Assembly: GCF_002127225.1 (NCBI RefSeq)
Contig: NZ_NFUR01000001.1
Span: 63,592-127,591, forward strand
Source: Sphingomonas sp. IBVSS2
GTDB taxonomy: Bacteria > Pseudomonadota > Alphaproteobacteria > Sphingomonadales > Sphingomonadaceae
DNA: 64,000 bases
Direction: 5' to 3'
Both the position numbers and the translations under genes were made by a program. Shown in pieces: positions 15,786 to 23,777 of the stretch; within the stretch, counting starts at the first letter, position 1, and each line of letters opens with the position of its first letter. The notes beneath the pieces are model-generated. The model made no database searches. It saw nothing but the letters and a program-made list of their open reading frames with translations, and was not told where the DNA came from.

Positions 15786-17561
15786 GTGACCCGCACCCCC
15801 GTCCGCCCCTTCCGCTCGCGCGAATGGTTCGCGGCGCCAGGACGTGCCGACATGGCGGCGCTCTATCTCGAGCGCTTCATGAACTACGGCATCACGCCGG
15901 AGGAGCTGACGAGCGGCAAGCCGATCATCGGCATCGCCCAATCGGGCAGCGACATCGCTCCCTGCAACCGCATCCATCTGGAGACGGTCAAGCGCGCCCG
16001 CGCCGGCATCCTGGCGGCGGGCGGCGTGCCGATGGAGTTCCCGCTCCACCCGATCTTCGAGAATTGCCGCCGTCCCACCGCGGCGCTCGATCGCAACCTC
16101 GCCTATCTCGGCCTGGTCGAGATCCTCAACGGCTATCCGATCGACGCGGTGATCCTCACCACCGGCTGCGACAAGACCACGCCTTCGTCCCTCATGGCCG
16201 CCTCCACCGTCGACATCCCGGCGATCGTCCTGTCGGGCGGCCCGATGCTCGACGGCTGGCACGAAGGCGAGCTGGTGGGTTCCGGAACGGTGATCTGGCG
16301 CAGCCGCCGCAAGATGGCCGCGGGCGAGATCGACGAGGCCGAGTTCCTCCGCCGCGCGATGGAGAGCGCGCCTTCGTCGGGCCATTGCAATACCATGGGC
16401 ACCGCCTCGACGATGAACAGCATCGCGGAGGGGCTCGGCATGTCGCTCCCCGGCTGCGCGATGATCCCGGCACCCTATCGCGAGCGCGGCCAGATGGCCT
16501 ATGAGACCGGCAAGCGCATCGTCGAGATGGCCTATGAGGACCTGCGCCCCTCCCGGATCCTCACGCGTGAGAGCTTCCTCAACGCGATCCGGCTGCTCAC
16601 CGCGATCGGCGGCTCCACCAACGCCCAGCCGCACCTGGGCGCCATGGCCCGCCATGCCGGCATCGAAATCACGCCGGACGACTGGCGCGCGGGCTATGAC
16701 CTGCCGCTCGTCGTCAACATGCAGCCCGCCGGCCAATATCTCTCCGAGCGCTTCCACCGCGCCGGCGGAATCCCCGCCGTGCTCGCCGAAATGCTCGCCA
16801 ATGGCGCGCTCGACGGCGGGGTGATGACCTGCACCGGCAGGACGCTCGCGCAGAACATCGCCGACAGCCATGTCAGCGACCGCGACGTCATCTTCGCTTG
16901 GGACAAGCCGCTCAAGGAGAAGGCCGGCTTCCTCGTCCTGTCGGGCAATCTGTTCGACATGGCGATCATGAAGACGAGCGTGATCTCCGAGGATTTCCGT
17001 GCCCGCTACCTCTCGCGCCCCGGCCGGGAAGGCGTGTTCGAGGGCCGGGCGATCGTGTTCGACGGCTCGGACGATTATCATCACAACATCAACGATCCGG
17101 CGCTGGGCATCGACGAGAACTGCATCCTCGTCATTCGCGGCTCGGGCCCGATCGGCTGGCCCGGCTCGGCCGAGGTGGTCAACATGCAGCCGCCCGACCA
17201 CCTGATCCAGCGGGGCATCATGAGCCTGCCGACGCTGGGCGACGGCCGCCAGTCGGGCACGTCGGACAGCCCCTCGATCCTCAATGCCTCGCCCGAGAGC
17301 GCGGCGGGCGGCGGCCTGGCCTGGCTGCGCACCGGCGACACGATCCGCATCGATCTGAACGCCGGCATCTGCGATGCGCTGGTCGCGCCGGACGAGATTG
17401 CGCGCCGCAAGGCCGAGCCCGCCCCGCCGATCCCGGAAAGCAACACGCCCTGGGAGGAGCTCTATCGCGAGAAGGTCGGCCAGCTGGGCGAGGGCGGGGT
17501 GCTCGACTTCGCGCTGAAATATCGGCGGACCAGCGAGAAGGTGCCGCGGCACAATCACTAG
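15786..17561 (+). CDS. xylD: D-xylonate dehydratase (IlvD/Edd family)
   Basis: 591 aa, GTG start behind GGAG six bases away. It converts D-xylonate to 2-keto-3-deoxy-D-xylonate, step three of the oxidative xylose (Weimberg) pathway. The sequence closely resembles Caulobacter XylD along its whole length from memory (ALYLERFMNYGITPEEL, IHPIFENCRRPTAALDRN-like, SPSILNASPES). Three conserved cysteines for the iron-sulfur cluster are C60 (SDIAPCNRIH), C128 (TTGCDKTTPSS) and C201 (GHCNTMGTAST). Related IlvD/Edd enzymes act on arabonate or dihydroxy acids, but xylB, xylC and xylX nearby support xylonate. It has no operator of its own visible and is probably read with the transporter. Confidence 0.93.
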   Translation: MTRTPVRPFRSREWFAAPGRADMAALYLERFMNYGITPEELTSGKPIIGIAQSGSDIAPCNRIHLETVKRARAGILAAGGVPMEFPLHPIFENCRRPTAALDRNLAYLGLVEILNGYPIDAVILTTGCDKTTPSSLMAASTVDIPAIVLSGGPMLDGWHEGELVGSGTVIWRSRRKMAAGEIDEAEFLRRAMESAPSSGHCNTMGTASTMNSIAEGLGMSLPGCAMIPAPYRERGQMAYETGKRIVEMAYEDLRPSRILTRESFLNAIRLLTAIGGSTNAQPHLGAMARHAGIEITPDDWRAGYDLPLVVNMQPAGQYLSERFHRAGGIPAVLAEMLANGALDGGVMTCTGRTLAQNIADSHVSDRDVIFAWDKPLKEKAGFLVLSGNLFDMAIMKTSVISEDFRARYLSRPGREGVFEGRAIVFDGSDDYHHNINDPALGIDENCILVIRGSGPIGWPGSAEVVNMQPPDHLIQRGIMSLPTLGDGRQSGTSDSPSILNASPESAAGGGLAWLRTGDTIRIDLNAGICDALVAPDEIARRKAEPAPPIPESNTPWEELYREKVGQLGEGGVLDFALKYRRTSEKVPRHNH

Positions 17562-17565
17562 CCTA

Positions 17566-17597
17566 AATTCCTCCCCCAGCTTGCTCGGGGAGGAATT
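17566..17597 (+). terminator. Hairpin after xylD
   Basis: Perfect inverted repeat with arms AATTCCTCCCC (17566-17576) and GGGGAGGAATT (17587-17597) and a 10-base loop, starting five bases after the xylD stop. It ends in TT only, so it is a weak rho-independent terminator or a repeat copy related to 15620-15770. Confidence 0.5.
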
Positions 17598-17630
17598 GCT
17601 CCAGTCGCGCCGGCGGCGCAAAACACCGCA

Positions 17631-18305
17631 ATGCACCCGCTCGACAATCCCGCCTGGTCCGCGCTCTGCTCCCGCCAGAAGCATCTTGCGCGCAGCACGG
17701 GGCTCGCCCAGCGCTATGACGGCGACTATGCGACCTTCGCCACTGTGGTGAACCACAGCTACGAGCCGCTGGCGGCACTTGGCGCGCTGGTCGCCCGCAC
17801 CGGCCCGGCGATCGTGCTGGAGAAGGATCCGCTGCCCCCGGTCCCGGGCACGATCGTCCGGAAGCACCGCATGGGAGTCCAGATGGTCGCGGAGCATCCG
17901 CTGCCGGCCGATCCCGATTTCGCCTTTCTCGAGCTGGGCGATGCCGATGCGCCGGAGATGCTGGCGCTCGCCACGCTCACGGAGCCGGGGCCTTTCTTCG
18001 CCCGCACCCACCAGCTGGGCCGGTTCATCGGCATCCGGCGCGAAGGGCGGCTGATCGCGATGGCAGGCGAGCGGATGAAGCCGCTCGATTTCACGGAAGT
18101 CAGCGGCGTGTGCACCCATCCCGATTTCCGTGGGTTCGGCCTCGCCGGCAAGCTGATGCGCATCGTCGCCGCTCGCATCGCGGCGCGGGGTGAAGTGCCC
18201 TTCCTGCACGCCTATGCGGACAATGCATCCGCCATCGGCCTGTACGAGCGCCTCGGCTATCGCCGCCGGATCGATGTGAACGTGACGGTGCTGGCGCCCG
18301 CCTGA
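17631..18305 (+). CDS. GNAT-family N-acetyltransferase
   Basis: 224 aa. The C-terminal half carries the acetyl-CoA binding core: LIAMAGERMK, then EVSGVCTHPDFRGFGLAGKL (motif A with R/Q-x-x-G-x-A-like loop), then HAYADNASAIGLYERLGYR (motif B). It is close to the FR47-like group. The N-terminal 90 residues are poorly conserved. The substrate is unknown. It sits between xylD and the MarR gene and convergent with the latter; nothing links it to xylose use. Confidence 0.8.
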   Translation: MHPLDNPAWSALCSRQKHLARSTGLAQRYDGDYATFATVVNHSYEPLAALGALVARTGPAIVLEKDPLPPVPGTIVRKHRMGVQMVAEHPLPADPDFAFLELGDADAPEMLALATLTEPGPFFARTHQLGRFIGIRREGRLIAMAGERMKPLDFTEVSGVCTHPDFRGFGLAGKLMRIVAARIAARGEVPFLHAYADNASAIGLYERLGYRRRIDVNVTVLAPA

Positions 18306-18327
18306 CGCTCCGAGCGGCCGCTCCCGG

Positions 18328-18346
18328 CCCTCCCTTCCGGGGAGGG
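18328..18346. terminator. Hairpin between convergent GNAT and MarR genes
   Basis: CCCTCCC (18328-18334) pairs with GGGAGGG (18340-18346) in the gap between two converging genes. It is a member of the short GC hairpin family seen throughout the window; no T-run. Confidence 0.4.
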
Positions 18347-18356
18347 GAGCAACAGC

Positions 18357-18815
18357 TTATCCGGCATCGCCCTCGGCCCCGTGGCCGATGTCGATCAGCG
18401 CCGCGAGCACTTCGCGGGCATGGCGGACCTTCTCCGCGCCCACCCGTGCGGCCAGTTCGGCATCGATCGCCACGCGTGCGGCGATCTGGGTGTCGGCGGC
18501 GGCGCGGCCGCGCTCGGTCAGCGTCACGGTCAGCCGTCGCCGGTCGGCGGGATCGACCTGCCGGTCGAGATAGCCGCGCAGCACCAGCGCATCGACCAGC
18601 TGGCCCGCCGCCTGCTTGCTTACGCGCAACTCCCGGATGATCTGGGAAAGCGGCGCTTCGCCCAGCGCCAGCGCGCCGATCACATAAAGCCCATTGCCGG
18701 GGATGTCGTCATGGCCGTGCTCCGCCAGTGCCGCCCGCATCGCGGCGCCATAGGTGTGGCGCGCGTGGCGCAGCAGCGCGGGCAGGGGAATCGGGATGGA
18801 GGATTCATTCGGCAT
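18357..18815 (-). CDS. MarR-family transcriptional regulator
   Basis: 152 aa winged-helix regulator. The helical N-terminus is followed by the DNA-reading part APLSQIIRELRVSKQAAGQL (about 53-72) and the wing LDRQVDPADRRRLTVTLTERG with the conserved DxRxxxxxLT core. The ATG at 18815 has no recognisable ribosome site. The upstream promoter places the transcription start on or next to the ATG, so the mRNA may be leaderless. An imperfect dyad around AATATT in the -35 region (18843-18864) could be its own operator. The target genes and ligand are unknown. Confidence 0.88.
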   Translation of the reverse strand: MPNESSIPIPLPALLRHARHTYGAAMRAALAEHGHDDIPGNGLYVIGALALGEAPLSQIIRELRVSKQAAGQLVDALVLRGYLDRQVDPADRRRLTVTLTERGRAAADTQIAARVAIDAELAARVGAEKVRHAREVLAALIDIGHGAEGDAG

Positions 18816-18821
18816 GCGGGA

Positions 18822-18850
18822 TGTTTACAGTCCCGCTTCCTGATAGTCAA
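18822..18850 (-). promoter_or_regulatory. Promoter of the MarR gene, possibly leaderless
   Basis: On the complement, TTGACT (18845-18850) and TAAACA (18822-18827) are exactly 17 bp apart. Only six bases (18816-18821) separate the -10 box from the ATG, so initiation would fall at the start codon. The -10 box is weak (three of six). Confidence 0.45.
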
Positions 18851-18939
18851 TATTGTTTACTATATCTGCCTTGGCCTGCGCCATGGTGGCGCTGCGGCGG
18901 GCAATGACGTGGCGGCCTTTCGTGCCCGAGATATCCGGT

Positions 18940-19827
18940 TCACGCGCCTTCGCGGATCAGCGTCCCCGCCACCCCCGGCACCGAGACGCGAAAGGCGAAC
19001 AGGTCCCCCGCATGCGGGTTCGCCGCCTTTTCCGCGGGGGAAAGGTGCTTGTTGGCGGTGGTCGCATAGACCGTCTGCAGATCGGGCCCGCCAAAGGCGA
19101 TCTTGGTGATCGCGTCGACGGGAAATCGCACGGCCTCCAGCAATTCCCCGGAGGGGGCGTAGCGGCGCACCGCCGATCCCTTGTACAGCCCTACCCACAG
19201 GCAGCCCTCGGAATCCATGGTCGGACCGTCGGGATAGCCCTGGTCGTTGGGGATGCGGGCGAACTCCCGCCGGTTGGCCAGGCTGCCGTCCGCGGCCAGG
19301 TCGCAGGCATGGATCACGCCGCCCAGCGTATCGATATGGTAGAGCGTCCGCCCGTCGGGGCTCACCGCCGGGCCGTTGGTGATCGCGGTGAAGGGGCTCA
19401 TGAGGATGCAGCGGCCGTCCGCCGCCAGCCGGTAGATCGCGCCCGTATCGGCTGCCTCGCTGTCGTCCATCGTGCCGAACCACAGCCGGCCGGCGGGATC
19501 GACGGTGGCGTCGTTCAGCCGGTTTCCCGGCTTTTCCGGCTCGGGATCGACCAGCGGGGCGAAGCTGCCGTCGGCCGGATCGAAGCGAGCGAGCCCGGCC
19601 TGCAGCCCGGCGACGAAGCCGCCGCTCGCCACGGGCAGCACGAAGCCCAGCTGGCCGGGGGCGGCCCAGCTCCGCTTGTCGCCCGTCGCGGGATCGTAGC
19701 GATGGACCCTATGGCCCTTGATGTCGACGAACCACAGCGCGGCATCGCGCGCCACCCAGACCGGCCCCTCGAGCAGCGGCGCGGCGAGCGACCAGACACT
19801 CGCCGGTGCCGAGGTCACCACGCCCAT
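18940..19827 (-). CDS. xylC: Xylono-1,4-lactonase (SMP-30/gluconolactonase family)
   Basis: 295 aa six-bladed propeller. The family metal ligands are recognisable: EGPVW near residue 20, NRLNDATVDP near 102, ITNGPAVSPDG near 147, and the DGPTMDSEGCLWVG block near 200. It hydrolyses D-xylono-lactone to D-xylonate, step two of the oxidative xylose pathway; Caulobacter xylC belongs to this family. Three bases separate it from xylB upstream, so the two are co-translated. The assignment of substrate rests on the xylB and xylX neighbours, since SMP-30 members also act on gluconolactone and others. Confidence 0.88.
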   Translation of the reverse strand: MGVVTSAPASVWSLAAPLLEGPVWVARDAALWFVDIKGHRVHRYDPATGDKRSWAAPGQLGFVLPVASGGFVAGLQAGLARFDPADGSFAPLVDPEPEKPGNRLNDATVDPAGRLWFGTMDDSEAADTGAIYRLAADGRCILMSPFTAITNGPAVSPDGRTLYHIDTLGGVIHACDLAADGSLANRREFARIPNDQGYPDGPTMDSEGCLWVGLYKGSAVRRYAPSGELLEAVRFPVDAITKIAFGGPDLQTVYATTANKHLSPAEKAANPHAGDLFAFRVSVPGVAGTLIREGA

Positions 19828-19830
19828 GGC

Positions 19831-20628
19831 TCAGCGCCAGCCCGCGTCGACGAAATACTCATGGCCGGTGATCAGCCGCGCATCGTCCGAGGCGAGGAAC
19901 AGCGCCATCGCCGCGATGTCGTCGGGCACCAGCCGGCCCTTCAGGCACTGGGCCTTCACGATCTCGGCCTCGCCCTCGGGCGTGTACCATTTCATCTGGC
20001 GCGGGGTTTTCACATTGCCCGGCACGATGCAGACCGAGCGGATATTGTGAGGGCCCAGTTCGCGCGCGAAGCTGCGGGTCAGGCCCTCGATCGCGGCCTT
20101 GGCGGTCTGGTAGAGCGTCAGCTCCTCCAGCGCGAGGTGCCACGAGATCGAGCCCAGGTTGATGATCACGCCGGCGCCCTTGGCCTTCATCCCGGGGATC
20201 ACGGCCTGGGCACAGAAGAACAAATGCCTCAGGTTCACGTTGAGCCGGTTTTCCCAATATTCTTCCGTGACTTGCTCGATCGTGTGGCGATCGTCGTTCG
20301 CGGCGTTGTTCACCAGGATGTCGAAGCTGCCGAAATCCTCGATCAGCCGGGCGATCCGGGCCTTGGCGCCGGCCACGTCGGTCAGGTCGACATGCGCATA
20401 GGCCGGCGGCTGCCCCAGGCCGGCAAGGCCGGCGATCAGCGCCTGCGATTCCGCATCGGCGATGTCGAAGAAAGTGACGTCGCAGCCCTGGCGGACAAAG
20501 CCCTCGACCATGCCGGCGCCGATGCCCGATCCGCCGCCGGTGATCAGCACGCGCTTGCCCTTCAGGCTCGGATAGAGGGCGCGCTGATCGCGAGTGAGCG
20601 GCACGTGCATGGGATCAGCTTCCGACAT
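19831..20628 (-). CDS. xylB: D-xylose 1-dehydrogenase (SDR family)
   Basis: 265 aa short-chain dehydrogenase. The NAD-binding TGGGSGIGAG motif is near residue 30, NNAANDDR near 107, the catalytic serine is in GSISWH and the Tyr/Lys pair is in LYQTAKAAIEG. The end (LITGHEYFVDAGWR) and the segment KTPRQMKWYTPEGEAEIV strongly resemble Caulobacter XylB from memory. It oxidises D-xylose to xylonolactone with NAD+. The protein starts about 17 residues before the Caulobacter one (MSEADPMHVPLTRDQRALYP); M7 is another possible start. It is the middle gene of xylX-xylB-xylC. Confidence 0.92.
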   Translation of the reverse strand: MSEADPMHVPLTRDQRALYPSLKGKRVLITGGGSGIGAGMVEGFVRQGCDVTFFDIADAESQALIAGLAGLGQPPAYAHVDLTDVAGAKARIARLIEDFGSFDILVNNAANDDRHTIEQVTEEYWENRLNVNLRHLFFCAQAVIPGMKAKGAGVIINLGSISWHLALEELTLYQTAKAAIEGLTRSFARELGPHNIRSVCIVPGNVKTPRQMKWYTPEGEAEIVKAQCLKGRLVPDDIAAMALFLASDDARLITGHEYFVDAGWR

Positions 20629-20676
20629 GAGAATAAGGTACCCTGGAATAGCGTTTAATTTGTCCGAGTAAATCGC

Positions 20677-21816
20677 TCACAGCAGGCCGCGGCCCGCCAG
20701 GTTGCGCATCAGCTCGCGGATGCCGAAGGTCCAGGGCGGGGCCGCCTTGGACGTGGTGACGCGGTTGGCGAGAACGCCGAGCTTCGGGCTCGAGATGCGC
20801 ACCAGGTCGCCGTCCTTGTGGGTGAAGCCGCGGCCCGGATGGTCGCGATCCTGGATCGGGGCGAACAGCGTGCCGAGGAACAGCGCGAAGCCGTCCGGAT
20901 ATTGGTGCTCGCTCAGCGCCTGGCGGACCAGCTCGGTGGGATCGCGGCTGATCTGGCTCATCTTGTTGGTGCCCTGGAGGCGATAGCCCTCGGGCCCGTC
21001 GATGACCAGGTCGACCTCGGCGGTGCGGACATCGTCCATGGTAAAGCCGTCGTCGAACAGGCGGATGAACGGCCCGAGCGCGGTCGAGGCGTTGTTGTCC
21101 TTGGCCTTGCCCAGCAGCAGGGCGCTGCGCCCTTCGAAGTCGCGCAGGTTGACGTCGTTGCCCAGCGTCGCGCCGCGGGGCGTGCCGTGCCGGTCGACGA
21201 CGAGCACCACTTCGGGCTCGGGGTTGTTCCAGTCGCTGTCCGAGCGCACGCCGATGTCCGCGCCCCAGCCCACTGCGGAGAGCACGGGCGCCTTGGTGAA
21301 CACCTCGGCATCGGGGCCGATCGCGACTTCGAGATATTGCGACCACATGCCCGCGTCGATCAGCGCCGCCTTGAGGCTCGCCGCCTCGGGCGTGCCGGGA
21401 ACGACCGCGCGGATGCCCGAGCCGATCCTGGCCTCCAGGTCGTCGCGGATCGCCACCGCCTTGTCGGCATCGCCGCGCGCGCGTTCCTCGATCACCCGCT
21501 CGATCGCCGAGAGCGCGAAGGTCACGCCACAGGCCTTCACGCACTGCAGGTCGATCGGAGCGAGCAGGACGGGGCCGTCGTCGCTGCCGATGTCGGACAC
21601 CGCACCGATGTCGACGCCGGCCAGCTCCGCCGGCTCGGCATGGTCGAGCAAGTCGGATACCGTCGCCGCGCTGGCCGATACGTCAAGGATCCGGCCACCG
21701 CGCAGGATCACGGGGCTGGGCCCCGCTTCCGTCAGGATGCGGCCAACCAGAATCGCCTTGGCATGATCGACAGGCAGCACTTCCGCCGGAGACGCTTTCA
21801 AATCCTCTCGCCCCAA
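20677..21816 (-). CDS. xylX: 2-keto-3-deoxy-D-xylonate dehydratase (FAH family)
   Basis: About 379 aa with a fumarylacetoacetate-hydrolase fold. It matches Caulobacter XylX in diagnostic stretches (LLAPIDLQCVKACGVTFA, VIEERARGDADKA, LGNDVNLRDFEGRSALLLGK, FALFLGTLFAPIQDRDHPG, and the C-terminal LAGRGLL). It dehydrates the keto-deoxy acid to alpha-ketoglutarate semialdehyde. The start is uncertain: the longest frame uses TTG at 21816, while an internal GTG at codon 13 would also fit the family length. It is the first gene of the xylX-xylB-xylC operon, behind the operator at 21827. The next enzyme, XylA, is not encoded in this window. Confidence 0.92.
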   Translation of the reverse strand: MGREDLKASPAEVLPVDHAKAILVGRILTEAGPSPVILRGGRILDVSASAATVSDLLDHAEPAELAGVDIGAVSDIGSDDGPVLLAPIDLQCVKACGVTFALSAIERVIEERARGDADKAVAIRDDLEARIGSGIRAVVPGTPEAASLKAALIDAGMWSQYLEVAIGPDAEVFTKAPVLSAVGWGADIGVRSDSDWNNPEPEVVLVVDRHGTPRGATLGNDVNLRDFEGRSALLLGKAKDNNASTALGPFIRLFDDGFTMDDVRTAEVDLVIDGPEGYRLQGTNKMSQISRDPTELVRQALSEHQYPDGFALFLGTLFAPIQDRDHPGRGFTHKDGDLVRISSPKLGVLANRVTTSKAAPPWTFGIRELMRNLAGRGLL

Positions 21817-21826
21817 TATCTGCTTT

Positions 21827-21866
21827 TGATAGCGCTACCATGCGGCGCCGCGGGGTAGGCTGTCAA
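21827..21866 (-). promoter_or_regulatory. xylX promoter with LacI-type operator
   Basis: Reading the complement, a consensus TTGACA (21861-21866) is followed 20 bp later by TGGTAGCGCTATCA (21827-21840), which covers the expected -10 and start region. This is one of the two exact fits to TGnTAGCGCTAnCA and the strongest -35 box of the set, consistent with a tightly repressed, strong promoter for the catabolic operon. Confidence 0.8.
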
Positions 21867-21882
21867 GCCGGTCGCGCCGCTT

Positions 21883-22560
21883 TCAGCCTTGTTGCGGAAC
21901 CGCTTCCAGAAGCGCGAGGATCTCGCCGACGATCTCGGCCGGGGCGCGCATCATGCCGTCGCTGCTGGCATGCACCATCCGCCAGGGGCCGAGCAGGCCG
22001 GCCGCCACGATCGACTCGTAATTGCCGCGCACGCGCTGCTGGAGCGCGACATCGGCCTCATATGCGTCGAAGCTCTTGCTCGTATAGCTGCGCTCCGCCT
22101 TTTGCAGGATCAGCGCGCGGGCCAGCTCCCAGGGCGTGTTGAGATAGATCGAGAGGGCGGGAATGGGCAGGGCGAACTGGCCGGTCTCGAGCGCCAGGAT
22201 CCATTCCATCAGCGCGCGGCTCTCCTCCGCCGGCACGCGCGCGCCCTGATAGGCCATGTTCGAGGCGACGTAGCGATCGAAGATCAGCACGTCATGGGCC
22301 GCGGCCGAAGCCAGTATCCGCTCGCGCCACTCGAACCGGTCGAGCGCATAGAGCGTTGCGGCGGCATGGGGGCTCACCGGCACGGGCATGTCCCCGGCCA
22401 GGTAGCGGCCGATCGTCACTCCGGCGACGGTTTCGCCATAGCGCGGGAAGCCGATCACCGTGGCGGTCTTGCCGGCTGCCTGGAGCGTTTCGCAGAGCAG
22501 CTTTGAAATAGTGTTCTTGCCGACGCCGTCGGCGCCTTCGATCGCGACGATGATCCCCAT
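21883..22560 (-). CDS. Thymidylate kinase family protein
   Basis: 225 aa. The P-loop is EGADGVGKNT (8-17); note Asn where Ser/Thr usually follows Lys. The DRY signature DRYVASNMAYQGARVP is near 93-108, and a long LID region follows (ILQKAERSYTSKSFDAYE). The reaction expected is dTMP to dTDP with ATP. The start is ATG 22560; the frame runs on upstream but the P-loop sits at the right distance only from this ATG. It is a little longer than usual (about 210) and may be a second TMK-like protein in the genome, so tmk is not assigned with certainty. Confidence 0.8.
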   Translation of the reverse strand: MGIIVAIEGADGVGKNTISKLLCETLQAAGKTATVIGFPRYGETVAGVTIGRYLAGDMPVPVSPHAAATLYALDRFEWRERILASAAAHDVLIFDRYVASNMAYQGARVPAEESRALMEWILALETGQFALPIPALSIYLNTPWELARALILQKAERSYTSKSFDAYEADVALQQRVRGNYESIVAAGLLGPWRMVHASSDGMMRAPAEIVGEILALLEAVPQQG

Positions 22561-22589
22561 GACGGGGCGCCCTAGCACGGGCGCCGGGA

Positions 22590-23708
22590 TCAGAGGAAGA
22601 CGGCAGAGACGATCGCGGCCAGGCGCGCCGGATCGCAATCGTCGAGCGATATCTCCATGTCGGGATTGATGCTGTAGCCGATCATCCGCCCGTCCCGGCC
22701 CGAAGCGACCGAGAGCAGCCGCCAGCCTTCCTCCTCGCGCAGCGCGGCGATGCCGCCGGGCACCGGCAGGCGATCGGGATCGGCGACCACTATCGCCTGG
22801 GCGGGCAGGCCGCCGCCCAGTGTCGCGCGGCACACCTTGAGGCCGAAGGCGCGGGGCCCCGCGATATGCGGCGCCTCCACGGTCTTGCCGGTCGGCTGGT
22901 CGCCGATCAGGCCATGGGGCAAGGGCGCGCCGAAGACGGGCAGCAAGCGGATCGCCGTCACGGGCGTGCCGGGAAGCGGCAACAGGGTCGCCGTCGCGGC
23001 GACGGCCGGCGCAGGGGCCTCTTCGCGCAGCGCCGCCAGGAGTTCGGCGACGCGCTCGCGCGTGCGGGCGATCCGGGTCTCGGGATTGGCGATGGTGGCC
23101 AGGAAGCTGTCGAGCACGCCGGCGGCGCGGCGCTTCTCCACTTCGGCGCGCAATCCAGGCTCGTCGGCGACGCCGAACAGCGCGAACAGCGCGCGTTGCA
23201 CGGCGGCGTTCCAGCGGCCGAACGGCTTCTGGGCGTTCTCCACGCGCGAAAGATTGACCGGCGGCAGGCCGTAGTCGCGCTCGATCATGGCGATGGTCAG
23301 CGCGGGATCGAGCGTGCGGCGCGCGCGCAGCGCGGCACCGAGCAGCACGGCGAACCGCTCTTCCTTCAGGTCGATCTGGGCGCCGTCGCTGAACGGCTCG
23401 GCCCAGGCGGCGATGTCGAAATCGGCGGCATCGATGTCGAGCAGCAGTTCGGCGGGAGCAATGCCGAGCGCGGCGGCGACGCGGCGCAGTTCATCGGCGC
23501 GCGCGACGACTTCGCCGCGTTCGATCTTCGAAAGACGAATATAGGGGATTTCCGGAATCCTCGCCGAGAGGCGGAGCAGTTTGGCAAAGCCATGCCGCTG
23601 CCGCTGCTCGCGCACCCGGTTCGGAAAGACAATTGCACGATAGAAATCGATCATGGGTTCGCCTGCGGGTCCCGCCCGCATCTTACCCTTGCCGTTCGCG
23701 CTTGCCAT
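22590..23708 (-). CDS. XRE-type HTH regulator with unknown C-terminal sensor domain
   Basis: 372 aa from ATG 23708, chosen for GAGGGGA six bases away; downstream ATGs exist at codons 10 and 19. Near residues 28-85 there is an XRE-like HTH with unusual spacing (VREQRQRHGFAKLLRLSARI, then IRLSKIERGEVVARADELRR). A second HTH-like stretch follows (LPPVNLSRVENAQKPFGRWN). The C-terminal 120 residues (VFGAPLPHG to the end) look like one alpha/beta domain that I cannot name; an S24-like fold is possible but no Ser/Lys pair is obvious. The inverted repeat just upstream suggests self-regulation. Confidence 0.75.
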   Translation of the reverse strand: MASANGKGKMRAGPAGEPMIDFYRAIVFPNRVREQRQRHGFAKLLRLSARIPEIPYIRLSKIERGEVVARADELRRVAAALGIAPAELLLDIDAADFDIAAWAEPFSDGAQIDLKEERFAVLLGAALRARRTLDPALTIAMIERDYGLPPVNLSRVENAQKPFGRWNAAVQRALFALFGVADEPGLRAEVEKRRAAGVLDSFLATIANPETRIARTRERVAELLAALREEAPAPAVAATATLLPLPGTPVTAIRLLPVFGAPLPHGLIGDQPTGKTVEAPHIAGPRAFGLKVCRATLGGGLPAQAIVVADPDRLPVPGGIAALREEEGWRLLSVASGRDGRMIGYSINPDMEISLDDCDPARLAAIVSAVFL

Positions 23709-23735
23709 GACCGATCCCCTCGATTCTGAGGGTAT

Positions 23736-23751
23736 CTTGAAGCAATTCAAG
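23736..23751. promoter_or_regulatory. Inverted repeat upstream of the XRE gene
   Basis: CTTGAA-GCAA-TTCAAG is a perfect 6-bp dyad 27 bp before the XRE start codon, in an AT-richer stretch than its surroundings. Its position fits an operator over the promoter; autoregulation by the XRE protein is the simplest guess. Confidence 0.45.
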
Positions 23752-23777
23752 GATAATACAAGGTAAACGGCATTCCG

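Noticed and set aside
12899..15853. 984-codon open frame opposite the LacI and transporter genes
   Set aside because: It spans two clear genes and their regulatory gap on the other strand; composition is typical antisense shadow.
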